Origin: Brachionus plicatilis
Taxonomy: Eukaryota > Rotifera > Eurotatoria > Ploima > Brachionidae
DNA: 64,000 nt
Assembly (NCBI GenBank): GCA_010279815.1
Contig: QEOQ01000487.1
Location: 411,658-475,657, forward strand
Reading direction: 5' to 3'
Positions 44,838 to 58,692 of this stretch are shown one piece after another; positions within the stretch are counted from its first letter, which is position 1; every line of letters starts with the position of its first letter. Made by a program: the position numbers and the translations under genes. The notes under the pieces were generated by a model. It saw only the letters and a program-made list of their open reading frames with translations. It ran no database searches and was not told the DNA's origin.

Positions 44838-47800
44838 ATTTTTGTTTAAAAATAAATTTAAAGTAATTTATCGATTTTTTTAGTCTGATAATTTAGACAT
44901 CAGTTTTAATTAGAAAATAAAATCTATTATTTGGTTCATTTATTCATATTGTGTGATTAAAAATATTTTGACTTGGAAATAAAAAAAAAAATTTTTAGAA
45001 TTGATATTTTTTAAAATTATAATTTAAAAAAATTCATTATTTTTAATAATGAATTTCAAGATATCTATTCAAAATTTTAAAGAAAAAATCGCATTCGAAT
45101 TATTTTGAAAAATTTTTTAAATTGCTCATTAAACTTTATATTATAAAGCTCTTTTGAATAAATTGCAATAAACAACAAGCTTTAGATTTATTGATAGTCA
45201 AAACCCAAGTAATTAAAATTTTCTTTTATTAATCCTAAGTATTTGTTGACTATATTTTTGGAATTAGTTTTAATTCCGGTATTCTCTTGCTACGAGATGC
45301 ATTCACTTTAACCAGAAGTCACAATAATGATCAAAGAATCTGATTCTAAGAGCTCCATGTCCAATTAAGCATCAAAATAGGTGAAAAGACCTAAATCTGA
45401 TATGTAGGCTTTAGCAATGAATTAAGAAATAAGTTTTCTGGTTTTGATGAAGCATTAAATGTTAAATTTAATTTTTGAATCAGAATTTAAATTCAAAATG
45501 AATCAAAAATATTAGGATGCTAAAAACAGGATTTTAGGCTAAGGGACAGAGTAAAAAACTATGAATTAAAAAAATTAAATTTAAAAAAAAATTTTATTTT
45601 TTTTGAATCTTGAAAATATTTTTCAATGACTTTCGTAGAAAGGGAAATCGATAAATGGAAAATGATTAAACTTGTAAAATTTTGAAAATCAAAAAAGAAA
45701 ACAGAATTCATCATATGATTGACTTTCAAATATTTAGTTGGTTGTGCTAAAGTTGAGAAAAAAAAAGAAGAAAAATTATTTTTATTGTCCAAAAAAAAAT
45801 AAAATAAAATTAAATTCAATATTGCATTGCCAAAACAAATGTGTCAAAAAATTTAGAAAAATCTTGAAGATGTTTATTGAAAAATTTCAGATATTAAAAT
45901 TGCAAGTGTATATGATAATTAATTTCATTAAAAAATAAATTTCTAAGTAAATTATATGACTACTTAAAATAGAATCATTAATTAATTAATCCATAGATTG
46001 GAGCTTCTAGTCATTCAGTGATTTCAATCATATTGTACACATATAATACTACTTAATATGAATTATTTTTATTTTTGCTTTTTTTTTTAATTATATTTAA
46101 ATTTTTATTTGCATCACACTTGCGGTATTTATTACATTACAATAAAAATATTAATAATAATATGCTATCAAGTCTTAATTATTAAATTATCTAATCAAGC
46201 ACTTGTGATCCGTAAAAGTGATAGAATATATTTAATTTTTAGATTTTGAAAATTAAAGCTAAAGAATTATTTCTAGTTAGATTTTCTTTTTACAAAGGGC
46301 TAAAATTTTGCTTATCTACTTATTTTTTGTAATTATGCATTTTGCACCAATTTTTTCGGTAAAATATGTAAACAAAACATAGAATGTTCACCAAAAATTT
46401 CGAAATAATCTTAGATCAAAGTAGGAGTGTAATTTAAATCAAACATAGTTTTAGCGATTTAAATTAAAAGCTAAAGAAATTTCTTGTATTATTATTTATT
46501 ACTAAATTATCATGTTTTTATTACCATCCAATTTTTTTTCAATAAACTGAATTTTGAAATTTGAATTGATTCAAAAAATGGTTGATTATAGTTGATAATA
46601 TTTCTGGTTGATATTTTAAGAAAAATAAATTGTTTTAAAAAATTATATTTGAAAATGTTTTTATTCTAAATTATTTAAAAAATAGAAAATTCACTGAAAT
46701 TCAATTTTTTGTAGAGACCTCATTTTTCAGATGAGATTTTTGTAAAAATTAAATTCTTATGAAAAAAGCTCTCTTTAATTTTGATGAAAAATTTCCAATT
46801 TAAATGTTATCATTTATTGCTCAATTTGTTGTGAAAAAAAAAATTAATTAAGGCTCATTTATTTTCCAGTAAACTAATAAAGGGTTCCGATCAAATTATA
46901 AACAAGATAAATTTAGTGCACAAAACATCAGCTAATACGAAAAATAATTATTCAATTTGAGTGCCTCTTGAATGAGCAAATTACGAAATTAAAAAAAAAA
47001 ACGATTAATTCATTTTTTTTTACTTGATTGCTTAAAAACTTTTCTCTTATTAATAATTTAAAATAGACTTTTATCCTTTTTGTTGGAAAAATTATTTCGT
47101 GACTTGGAATCAATACACAATAAGTCTGATCAGGCTTTTTTCAAAAAATTGCAAAAAAAATAATTTTAATAAGCATATATATTTTCACAGTATAGATAGA
47201 TTAAATTAGTTTTCAGAGCTTGTTTCAAAATGAAGCATTACTTCTCTTCCGATCTATTCTCTTCCTTCTTTGGATTTTCAAAAAAGAAAATGAGCTTCAA
47301 AAATCAATAAAGAATTTTAATTCCTTGTCTAAACATTCTAAAATTATAAGTCTCAAATTGGTTACTCTTTCATTATTGCTCAAGTATCAGTTTAATAATT
47401 AATGTGATTATTTTATTAAACCAAATCCCTAGCTGATAAGTATTGGCAATAATTTTTGCATAAATAAAAACTTCATTCATCTATTTAAATTATTCATAAG
47501 AGATAGTATTCAACTTTTGTTTGATCAGCAGAGGCCTAAAGGTTTTATTTCTAGACTCACTCATCAATTCTTTGAAATTATGATAATATCTATTTATTCA
47601 AATCACGTACCTTGAAGCCTAGTTTATCATTCTTTTAATAAATTCTCATTGAATGTCTGAAACAAAAAGATAAATCTTTATTTTCTATAAGAGAAAAAAA
47701 AAATTATTTTCCTTAATGGAAAATAATTTTTTGCTGATTAAAAATGCTAATAATTCTATAATCTCAAGGGCAATCAAAATTAAAGAAAACAGTCGGCAAT

Positions 47801-48236
47801 TGACGGAAATTATGGGTACCAATTGAATGAAAATTAAAAAAGAAAACTCAAAAATCGACTATTAGGTAACAATTTTTAATAAAATTTAAAGCTTCTCTTT
47901 TAATTGTGACAATCTAAAATTGATGAAATCCAACACTCAAGAAAACACTGAAGAAATAGCAAAAAAATAAAGAAAAATTTAAGCAAATTTTTTTCTTTTT
48001 TTTTTAATTAAACTAAAAGTTTTTTAGCACATTGAATTTTTTGATTAAATAAATCAATAAAAATTAGTTCTAAGACTCGAACTTAAAGCCATAAATTATG
48101 TTCTATGAATTAAATTTTTGATTTATTAGCACGAAGGATTAGAACCAATTTTAATCAATTCAAAATAATTCCGGTATTACTTAATTAATTTAAATTGTAT
48201 TAAAAGATAAAGAATTAAAACAAGGCAACCCCAGCA
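44838..48236. other. 3.4-kb intergenic region, no gene seen
   Basis: AT-rich throughout, with chance ORFs only. The last few hundred bases must contain the K+ channel promoter; no TATA-like box is convincing there. Confidence 0.45.
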
Positions 48237-51200
48237 ATGGCAAGTAACCAGATCACTGTGGACATGGATATTGAGAATCGAGTGATCTTGAATGTTGGAG
48301 GCACTCGATTCGAAACCTACAAGACAATCCTAAAAAAAATTCCAGCCACAAGACTTTCTCGACTGACCGAAGCATTGGTAAACTACGATCCAGCCACAAA
48401 TGAGTATTTTTTTGACCGACACCCGGGAGTTTTCAGCCAAATACTGAACTATTACCGCACTGGCAAATTGCACTATCCAATTAATGTATGCGGGCCTTTG
48501 TTCGAGGAAGAGCTCGAGTTCTGGGGCCTGGACTCGAATCAAGTGGAGCCTTGCTGCTGGAAGACCTACACCAAGCATAGACAAACTGAGGAAACATTGG
48601 CTACTCTGGACAGACTGAACATAGATGTTGAAAAAACTACAAAACATGATCTGATGATAAAATTTGGATTTGACGAGCACACAGTCTTAAGTAATACAAA
48701 AATGGGATATTTTAACAGAGTAAAGCCCATTATTTGGCAATTGTTCGAAGAACCAAAGTCTTCTATTCCTGCCACATTAATAGCTTGCATTCAAATATCA
48801 ATGATTGTTTTATCAGTTGTGATTCTCTGGCTTGAGACCTACACCGACTCCAAAGTAAAAGTGATCAAATTTGATCGCCAATATCAAAAATCAAGTAACA
48901 TCACAGAAGACCAATTTGAGTCATTTCGAATGATTGACAACAACCTGATGCCGTTTTTAGTGGCTTTGGAATACATATCAGTATCTTGGTTTATCATTGA
49001 TATGACGGTTCGTTTCATAGTGTGTCCCAATAAGGTGGAATTTGTGCACAACATTGACAATTTGTGCGATTTTATTGCCACTAGCTGGGCGCTGATCGAC
49101 TTTTTTTTGCAAATTTTTATTAAAAGTTTTCTACTGCAAAGTTTTCAAGTTATCCGGGTAGCCCGTCTTCTGCGTCTTTTGTCATACCATGCAGGAACCA
49201 AAGTAATTGTGACCAGTCTTAAGTCAAGTGCACCTGTTTTGCAACTTTTAGTATTTTTCATGATTGTTTCATCCACTCTTTACGGTAAATATTTTTATTT
49301 TATTTAATATGTTAAATTAAGCCTATTTTTTTGATAGTTAAAATTTTAGTGTACAGTACAAATTAAAACTAACTTTTACGCAAAGTCGAGGAAAAGAAAT
49401 GTACAAGTTAGTTTTAAATTGTACTGTAGTTTAAATTTTTGTTATTACACCAATTTTTGATTCACAAAGAAGTGGGTACCGAAAAAATTGCGCATTTACT
49501 TTTAATCTGAAAAATAACCCTATTACCCCAAAAACTTTTATACCTTGTTGGTGGGTCTATGAATCACACAAATAACAAATACTTAATTTAAATATTTTCA
49601 AGGGAACTTTAAAAAATAATATTAAAAAAATTGACCGAAAATTATTTTGGGAGATTTTGGTAGAATAATTGTAATTCAATAATACTCATTATAAAAATCA
49701 GTTCAAAATTTCACGACTTTCACATTTTTGAAAATTTACCTAGATTTAAATCTTTTAGACGAAAATTTGGCTTTATTTAAAAACTATGATTAAGAAAATA
49801 CAAATTTTAAACATTTTGAAAAATATTCAAATTATTAAAATTGACAAAAAATCGAAATTTTTTTAAAAATTAATTAGATGCAAAATTTCGCAGAATTTGT
49901 TGATAAAAATTTTTAAATGTTAAACTTTTTATTGAGTTACTTTTTAAAGACTTTTTAATTTTTGGTGTAAATTTGAACTAAATATAAAGATATCTATAAA
50001 TTGTAAAATATTAAAAAAAGTTTTTAAAGCATAATTTATTTAGAAAAAATTATAATTTCATTAAATTATTATCTTTAGAATTTCTATGAATAACAAAAGG
50101 CCTATATTTTTTAGTGTTGAAATTGAACAACATTATAAGATTTAGATAAAAAAATATTTTAAAATAAAAAATTAAAACATCAAAAAAGTTTACTTTAATA
50201 ATCAGTTTTTAAATTTTAATTAATTTCTCATTTTAATTTTTTGAGTGGCTAAATTTCTAATTCAAATAATTCAAAATTTTAAACATTAACTGGATTTATT
50301 TTGAAATTCAATTTAGAAATTCAAATAAAGAATAAATTAGATACTTGTTTAAAGTTTGTTCAGAAATTAATCTTTATGTTTGTAATTGAGAAGTAAACGA
50401 ATAATAGCTATTAGATAAGTAATTGGAGACTTTCCATAGAATAAAAAAATTACTTAAATATTAACAATACTCACGCTTATGCATCTTTCCGCATAACTCA
50501 AGACATAAACTCACAAAATAATCAGAAAATAAGCAAATTTCAAATTTTTGATATTAATTTTTAATGGTATCTTAATCTAATTATTGCGGGAAAAGAAATA
50601 AAAATATAATTTGGAACCCTCTAAGAAAAAAATCCTTTTGTTTTTGGAAGGAAGGCAAACAAAGAAAATTGTTCAATTTTGTTTTCGATGTAAAAATTTA
50701 AATAATTTAATATTCAATTTTCGATCAATTTTTTTATCTAAATCAAAATTATATTTTGTTTTTTATTTATTTAAATTTTTAAATCAGTATAATTTATTCA
50801 GTTCAAATTCAAATTAGAATTTTTTTTTCATATGAACAATCAATTATCGAAAAACTTAAAATTTTATTTACAAATATTATTAAATTTTGATTAAAAAATA
50901 TTTAAATACTAAATCAAATACAATAGTTGATGTTTCTTTCATCAGCTAAAATCATTTGCACTTTTTGGTATTTTTTTCAGCCAATTTTTAGCAAAACTAT
51001 TTTCGTAATTTCATTAAATACATTCACCTTAAAATTTTTTGAACAAAAGAACTATAAACATGAAATAAGAAAAGCGAATAGTAATTTAAAAATTTTAAAT
51101 GATAAAAAGACTTTAATACTACTTTTATATTACAAATATAAATCCTTATCAATCGAGTTATAAAATAATTGCAGAGAGCTCGTTGTAAAACTCGCTCATC

Positions 51201-52890
51201 AGTGGAATATTTAAGAAAATAAAGTTATCAAGCTTAATTTTCTAATTCTTTGTTTTATTTTTATTTTTTATTTATTTTATTTGTTTATTTTTGACGAGCT
51301 AAAGTTTATTTTATCACTTCTAAAATCAATCTTGTTGAATTGACAAATCATCATGCAAAATTTATCTTGGACATCATTTGAATCCCGTATTAAATAGTTA
51401 ACCACAGTTTTGAGGATTGGAATTAATAACAATAAATGGCCAAAAACATAAAAAGTTTAACCTTCAAAAATAATTTTTATTAAATTACAAAAAGCGCTTT
51501 TCATTTTAAACAGCCTCCTCAAAAAAATGATGTAATGAAACATTGATTTTAGAAAGAGCAATGTTCAATTTATACGACATTCCTTAAAAAAGGAATAAGT
51601 TAACTTTTATTAAAAAACATATCCGGTTTTAATGACATTCGGATTTAAAACATAATTAAATTTCCATTTTTAATTGAATTTCATAAAAGCTGAAACAATT
51701 TTTAATAATATTTAAATTTATTCCCATTTAATAATTAATTTTAATTTTTTTAAAAACAGTGCTCAATTTTGAATTAAATGTCACTAAAATAGAGTACTCT
51801 ATTTTTAATTAAATAAATTCTGATAATTACGTTAGTAAAACAAGCAATCTGAAAGACTAAAATGAAAAAGATTTCTTTTATTTATTTATGACTTTTTTGT
51901 CTTTAACTGGATGGTAAAAAAAATTTTCTGGTATAAAAAATTTAAGAGAAAATTAATAAAGATGCTTCTTTTTATTTACTATCATAAAAAACTAGCTGAC
52001 AAAAAATATTTAGATGATGAAAAGAAATTCTTATTCTTGATGAAAAAAAAATAGTATTTTAATTGTTTAGATCGATTTGAATTTTTTTCAAAACTGAAAG
52101 CTTATAAATATCAAAAAAAAAATAAAACTTTCTTATCATAATTCTAACGGTAATTAATTTTTTCTATTCTCTTCCTGGTCAACCTAAATTCAAGCAAAAA
52201 AAATTAACAAAATTAAATCAACCCGATTTTTTTTCTAAAAAATTTTTTTGCCCAATTTTAAATCAATAATAGTGTTATGAATTACTGATTTAAAAAGCAT
52301 CTGAGCATTATTACACAATCGAGCAAAAATAATTTATTTTCAAATTTTTCTAAAATAATAAGATATTATTTTTTTATAATAAAAAAGAATAATTTTTTTG
52401 TGAATTCAAAAAATGATTATCTAATTATACGAATCCCCAATTGTAAAAAAAAAATTTCGGTATAAAAATTAAAAATTTAATGTGAATATATGAATAAAAT
52501 ATTTTGAAAATTTAAATGTTCAAATTTAATTTTAATTTTTGTTTAAAAGGAGCACTTATTTTTTATGCCGAACGACTTACTACCGACGATCCCGACAACA
52601 ATATTTTTATAAGTATACCAGAGGCTTTTTGGTACGCCATCGTTTCACTGACTACAATCGGATACGGTGATTTTTCTCCCAAAACCTCAGTTGGTCGTCT
52701 TTTTGGCGGAGCGTGTGCCGTAACAGGCGTACTCATGGTCGGTTTACCTATGACCATTGTAGTCGAAATATTCAGCAACTTTTTCAATCATTTGAGAGCC
52801 AGATCAAAACTACCAAAGCAAAGACGCAGAATATTGCCAGTAGAAGCACCCCGTGTTCGAAAAAGAAATCATGGACACAATGAAAATTAA
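48237..52890 (+). CDS. Shaw-type (Kv3) voltage-gated K+ channel subunit
   Basis: Two exons, 48237-49284 and 52550-52890 (phase 1), encode 462 aa, with a 3265-bp intron between S5 halves. The T1 tetramerisation domain is near-identical to Shaw/Kv3 (RVILNVGGTRFETYKT, YFFDRHPGVFSQILNYYRTG, FEEELEFWGLDSNQVEPCCW) with the Zn-binding H-x5-C and CC. S1-S5 follow. S4 has RVARLLRLLSYH, so three basic residues, with the fourth position Ser. The pore has SLTTIGYGDFSPKT. S6 reads GLPMTIVVEIFSNFF, lacking the second Pro of the usual PVP hinge. The tail RARSKLPKQRRRILPVEAP is Shaw-like. Forms plasma-membrane K+ channels for fast repolarisation. It ends 48 bp from the convergent GXYLT stop. Confidence 0.94.
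49352..49428. repeat. 77-nt near-perfect hairpin in the K+ channel intron
   Basis: TACAGTACAAATTAAAACTA with ACTT (49352-49375) pairs with 49405-49428 at 23 of 24 positions; the loop is 29 nt. Size and pairing are in the range of microRNA precursors. It lies about 70 nt inside the 5' end of the host intron. The rest of the intron (49430-52549) shows no exon. Confidence 0.6.
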
Positions 52891-52938
52891 AATAATTCAT
52901 TTTATTAAAATAAAAATAAATAGTTTAAAGAATAAAAT

Positions 52939-54099
52939 TTAAAGTTCTTCATTTGTTTGGCCCGCATTTAAATTTTTTTCTTCCAAAAATTTTTTATGCT
53001 GTTTAAGCTCTTTTTTTAAAGTCTTCAAAAAAATGTCTTTGGCTTTTCCGCAATATGTAGCCTTTACGGATTCCTTTTCAAATGCATCTCGAATCTCTAT
53101 GTACAAATTCTTAATTGACTCTTCCGTAAAGTTATACTTTAAAAAAGGTTAATTTTTTTAGTTAATTTTCAATTCTGTAACGAGCTGCTTACCTTTTCAA
53201 AAGCTTTATAGATCTGCCGGAAGGCTGGTTCTTTTTCGGTCTGAAAAACTCTTCTGCATCCATGCAAAATCCTGGCTCCATTTTTTTCTGCAGCCCTGCA
53301 ATTTGAGCCATACATGCAATGATCAGGCCGATAGTTCCACGAACAATCATATTCGTACAAGCGGTCCGGATGAAATTTGAACAAAATATTCAGCAAACAT
53401 TGGTCGCCCCAAGTGATATTGTATCTGTAAGTTTGGTACATTGGCAAAATTTTTCCAACAAAATCAAATTCTCTCATTCTGGTTAAGTTCATGAGCATTA
53501 CGCCTGAGTTGAGGCCCAGTCGGCCGTAAAAAGGATGTCTGGCAAATCTGTTGTACCATCCCATATTGGCATCTTCATGCTCTGGCGCCAATGCAGCCAG
53601 CTGAGTCTGGTTGAAATTTTTGAAATGGGACCAAACTTGCTCCAGACCTGTGAGGAACAAAACATCAGTGTCGATGTAAAGCAAAGAGTCGACTTGATGC
53701 AAAATATCGGGCAAAAAGATTCTTTGTGATGCACAAAGTTTAAACAGTTTTCGCCATTCTTCGCGGTTATTCTGCGGAAATTTGGGCTCAAAAATTGAGT
53801 AATTAAATTTATCTTGGACAAATTTTGGCCATTCGTTGAACTGGTCAATAAATTGATTGTGCAAATTTTTTTCACTAAAAATAAAAAAGTGTAATTTTGG
53901 CCGAGAAAACATTAGGGCCGATTTTAGCAGAACTAATGTTTCTGGCGCTCGATCACCACAAGCCACCACCGATAAATTTATAATCTGATCTTCAGCTTTG
54001 TATTCTTTTCTTAAAAAAAATTTTTTTTTTAATTTTAAATTTTTGTATTAGCAGAACTTACATTAAGAATATTGAGAACAAAATTGGTATTAAATTCAT
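52939..54099 (-). CDS. GXYLT: Glucoside xylosyltransferase (GXYLT, GT8 family)
   Basis: Three exons in coding order, 54099-54062, 54009-53193 and 53136-52939 (phases 2 and 0), give 350 aa (human GXYLT1 about 440). Residues 1-13 (MNLIPILFSIFLI) are a short hydrophobic anchor or signal. The GT8 core is unmistakable: VVACGDRAPETLVLLKSALM, EWRKLFKLCASQRIFLP, the metal-binding DTD in LLYIDTDVLFL, GWYNRFARHPFYG, NSGVMLMNLTRMR, ITWGDQCLLNI and NYRPDHCMYGSNC. The last exon (YCGKAKDIFLKTLKKELKQH) matches the family C-terminus. GXYLT adds xylose to O-glucose on EGF repeats of Notch-like proteins in the secretory pathway. It lacks the long stem of vertebrate enzymes. Confidence 0.94.
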
Positions 54100-54757
54100 A
54101 TTAAAAAATCCAATTTTGATTTAAAACTAAAATATTTTGAGCTTTTTTTTTCTTCTAAAAAACAGCATATTTTTCTATGTCAATGTGTTAGTATTTTTTA
54201 TTGGAAATTTTTTAGCATAGTTAAATGCGAGCTCTTGAACTCGTTGATTAAACTCGAATATTTATATTATTATTTTCCTATGGACCGTATGCGACAATTA
54301 AAATTTTCATAAGTTAATTTATATTTTTACAGGTATGAAAGATTTTATTTATAATATATGTCAAATAAATGTGAATATTAGACTTGGATAAATATTTACA
54401 TTAGAAACGCTTTTAATACAAATCGGATTAAGAATTGGATATTTATTTGATTTGTTTTGGTTTCTCGATGTGATATAATTTTCCAGTGAGATCTAGAAAA
54501 AATATTTATTCTACGTGTCCAAAAATAATATTTGTCGCTGTTGTTCACATAATCTCTCATATTTTATTTAATATCGATATTGTGAAACTCTGTTTTTATT
54601 AAAAATTTTTAAAATCATGCAAAAAGAGTAAAATTTGATCAATTTTTATAAGACTTTTTGTTTTTTGATGTTAAGTCTTTTTTGAAAAAGATAAAAAGTT
54701 CATTTTTATTTAATATTCTTATCACTAGATTTACTTCACCTGAATAAATTTATTTAC

Positions 54758-54794
<37 letters not shown>

Positions 54795-56529
54795 TATTTC
54801 ATTTTGCGCCAATTCTGGCGATGTATAAAAATTAAAAATGTAAAAAGTAAAATTTAAGACAGAAAATAATGATACAATTTTGTAAATAAAAATGAAATGT
54901 AGATAAATTTATTTATATCTATAAAAAATAAATTTTAGCGTATAAAACGATTTTATTTTTATGAAAAAAAAATGCTTTTTTTTGTTCGAAAAAAAGATTT
55001 AAATATCTTAAAATGACTTCTAAACTCAAAATACTCGGGACCTTTTTCTTTCTTCTTTATCTAGCAATTACATAAGTGTCCATTCTTTTTATAAATCTTC
55101 CATTGGATTCACTGTACAAATTAAGCATTTTAGATTTTGGAGAAAAAAATTCATTATTTTATTATTGTTTTGGAATTAATTTTTATATGGAAAAAGAAGC
55201 ATTTTTAAAGAGTAAATTTATTCTATTGATAAAAAAAGGAATTTTTATCACAAAAACAATTTAAAGCCATTCTTAATTGGAATCCTTATGGAAGAGATGA
55301 TTGTCTCCAAAAAATTATACCTAATGCTATTTGTAAATAGTTAAAAAGTAAAATATTTTGCACACATTTTTGAGTTGTCTAAAGATTTTTGAAAATTTTT
55401 GAATATTTCCTTTGTTTTATTAATAAAAAATGCTGTCGATAAACTTGGATATTTAATAGATAAATAGGAAATTATTAATGGTGTTCAAAAATTTAACTCT
55501 ATAAACAAAATAAAATTGAATAGAAATACCAAAATTCTTCTTCTATTTATTGCATGCTTAATTCCTAATAATATCTCAGAATCTATATAATCAATGACAT
55601 TTTACAAAGAGAATGGTGATTGAAAGTAAATTTATTTAAAAAATTCAAAATGTTATTTATTACAAAAAATTTTTCAATAATTTCAAATTTAAATTATGAT
55701 GAAACATTCCACTCTTTTTCATACAATTTAAAAGTTTTTTGTAGAAACTCGGCTTAGTTGATACATTAAATGAATCATCTAACAATTAACAACACCATTT
55801 TTAGATGTTGTTATTAAAACCATTTTTTCATTTTTATGAGAATTGTTATTTTAATATAAATTCTAAAAATTCACAATGAAATATAATTTTTAGAAAACCA
55901 AACAATGCTTCTCTTCCTTTAAAAACCTCAAAAAAAGCTTCAAAACAAAAATATTAATTAGCGTTTATTTATTCCATTAAGACCTATTTTTCAATTTATT
56001 TGATTAAAAAAAGTCCTGTTTTTGAAAATTTATCACTTGAACTGAGAGACCATATAAACAGCGAACAGAAAAAAAACTTTAATTAAAAGCATAAAGAATT
56101 AAAAAGTTGATAGAAGTTAAATTGGAATTTTCAAGCTAATTGATAGAGCTGGATTTAAGGTATTCCTTAAAAAAAGTAAATTTCTTTTTATTAAAAGCAT
56201 TAGATAAGATAAAAATTCTCTTTGAAAAAAAATAACACAGGATACTGAGATGATTATATTTTTTTTTTAAATTTGTCTTTCAACTAAAAAACAATTAAAA
56301 ATATGAATTCTGTAAATTCTTTTCAGCTTTAAGATGCTTAACTCTAAAAAGACCGATATTTGTTATACCTCTAAAGAATGGTGGGGTCAAATTGACACCT
56401 TTGAAAGAAACAAATAAAATGAGTCACTATATTTCGATTTTATCGTAATTTAAAAGAAAAAATATTTATAAGAAAATAAAATAATCTTGATACCCTCAAT
56501 TAGCTTTTATGTCTTAAATTTTTCTTATT
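54100..56529. other. Gene-free spacer with a microsatellite
   Basis: No exon supported. A (TTA)n microsatellite of about 13 units lies at 54757-54796. The remainder is AT-rich, with only lysine/phenylalanine-type chance ORFs. Confidence 0.5.
54757..54796. repeat. (TTA)n microsatellite
   Basis: An uninterrupted run of about 13 TTA/ATT units. Likely length-variable between individuals. Confidence 0.9.
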
Positions 56530-57168
56530 ATGACTGTATCATTTTTGTATAAACAATATGCACAATCAATTTTTAGGTATCATCTTGATAATGTTTTTTT
56601 AACTGAAAAGAAATTATCCGAATATGACACAAGACAAAATATTTTAATTAAACGAACTATTGGTTTAAGTAAGTATAGTCGTACAAGACCTCTATTTGAA
56701 GCCCTCAAACTAGAGTCTATCAAACAGATTTACTACAAACATAAAATTTTTTTCTTAAAACAAATTATTAATAATAGCTTATGCTGGAAAGTTTCTAATG
56801 AAATTAAAAAAGGAAATGAAGTTTATGACAGGGACAACACGTCCTTTTGTAAACAAATCAAAAGTGTTGAAGAAAAGCTGTATATAAACTGTCTTGATTA
56901 TGATCCAAATACGATGGTAGAACTAGTTAATTCCCTATTTAGATGTAATAACATGGGCTTAGTCGATTCTGTAAAATACTATTTTTATCTAATACAAAAG
57001 TTTATATTGAATAAAACTAATTATTTTTATTTGTACAATGAGCTAAATGCTTTATTAAAAGTGACTTAAATTTTTATATAAATACTTTTTTTATATATAT
57101 AAATGAACCTTTTTTTTACTAAATGCCTATGAGGTGTATGTATTTTTTAATAAATAAATAAATAATTA
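56530..57168 (+). mobile_element. 3' remnant of a non-LTR (LINE) retrotransposon
   Basis: An open frame of 179 codons (56530-57069) has the look of the region just after the reverse transcriptase domain of LINE ORF2: FRYHLDNVFLTEKKLSEYD, then KRTIGLSKYSRTRPLFEALK and ESIKQIYYKHKIFFLKQI. In LINEs this is the 'LGLSK-sRs-PLl-AL' segment. The catalytic RT motifs are absent, so the copy is 5'-truncated. About 80 bp of 3' untranslated sequence ends in an AATAAATAAATAAATAATT tail (57149-57168), as in elements with simple-repeat tails. I could not identify a target duplication. Confidence 0.65.
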
Positions 57169-58692
57169 ATATATTTGCCTTTTTATAGAATCCGCATTTT
57201 CATTAAAGCTGTAGATTATACTCAAGGAAATGGTGGATAATATAACCCTTATATCGTTCTTCATCAAATTCATCAAAAATTAATCATCATCTGAGACTTT
57301 GGATAGAGTGTCATAAGAGTTTATCAAGGCTTCAAAGGTCTTTAGGACAACTAAACTGGAAGAAATAGATTAAGTTAAGTTAACAAAATTTATTAAAGTG
57401 TTTAAATAAAACAAAAAACTTATACTTTATTATTAAATTTTTTTAATAAAATTACAGGAAATAAATTGAATTTGTTTGAATTTCTAAAAAACTTCAAATT
57501 TTAAAAAGATAGCGGATATTTCAAAAAAAATTAAAAACAATTGAAGAATTTTCAAGATCAAGTAAGATGTTGAGTTTAACACCTCAAAAAAATTCGATTT
57601 TCAATACTTAAGATGAAAATCGAATGAAAATAAATGATCACGAGACCAATTAAATGACAAAATTTTCGGCAAGTCGAATAAAATATTTTGTTAGGCATCA
57701 AAATAAAGTTTATGGGATTTTGGTGCAGCATAAAATTTTTACGGTCATTCACAAAATTTTAAATTAAAAGTTTGTTAAATATAAAAATTAGATAAATTTT
57801 TTATAGATGTTTAAATAATTAATAAATTTTTCTATTTTCGTTCACAAATAATTTCCTGTTTTGAAATTATTTCTCGACAACTATCTATTCTAATTTTTAT
57901 AATCTTTTTAGGGAATAATTTAAAAAGAAATTAGAAAAAAAAAATTTTAGAGGCCAAAACTGCACCCTAGGAGACCCCTCTTCTAATTCTCTTGGACAAA
58001 TTTTTGGTCAAAAAGATATCAAGCTAGAGGCTGAGGGTCAAAAAACATAATGGAAAAGTACCGGGAGGATGAAAAATTCATTTTAAAAAAGTTAAGATTT
58101 ATGGTACAGCGAACTGTATTTTTGAATCTGAATTCGGTATTGATAAAAAACGATTTTTTTTTATTGACCAAAAAATTGTATCAAAAAAGGAAGCCCAAAA
58201 TCGTTTTTTAAATTTAACTTTTTTCAATTAAAATTTACTATATAAAAATAACCTGTAATTTAAATTTTTGTTTTTTTTATGTTTTTGTTCTTATCTCATA
58301 AAATAAATCATTCTAACATAAACTTTGTCTTTTACTATTAATTAATGTTTTTTTAATTAAATTAGTTAGGAAATTGTTATCAAAAAATATTAGAGTAAAA
58401 GTTAAAAGTTAATAGTTAATATCACCTTATTTAGGTCTTAATAATTAAAATATTTTTGTATTCGGTTTTGTTCTATCATGTCTTTATTGACAAATAGTTC
58501 TCTCATATTTTAGATTATAATCAAAAATTTAATTTATAAAAATAAAAAAAAAACGAGACTTTATTTTTGACACTGCATTTTATTTTATGAACGAGCAGAA
58601 AATTCTAGAAAAATTATTTATTAAATATTTTGAAATTTTGTAAAATATATTATAAACTAAAAATTTTTGCTCTTTATTCTTGAATTCATAAT
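57169..58692. other. Intergenic spacer, no gene seen
   Basis: Slightly GC-richer patches at 57180-57365 and 57945-58165 have no open frame and may be old repeat copies. The FAM32A promoter must lie near the right end. Confidence 0.4.

Noticed and set aside
49285..52549. Additional exons (alternative S5/S6 or nested gene) in the large K+ channel intron
   Set aside because: Short ORFs such as 50611-50817 and 50927-51163 have only AT-driven composition and no channel similarity, and the two exons already join in phase.
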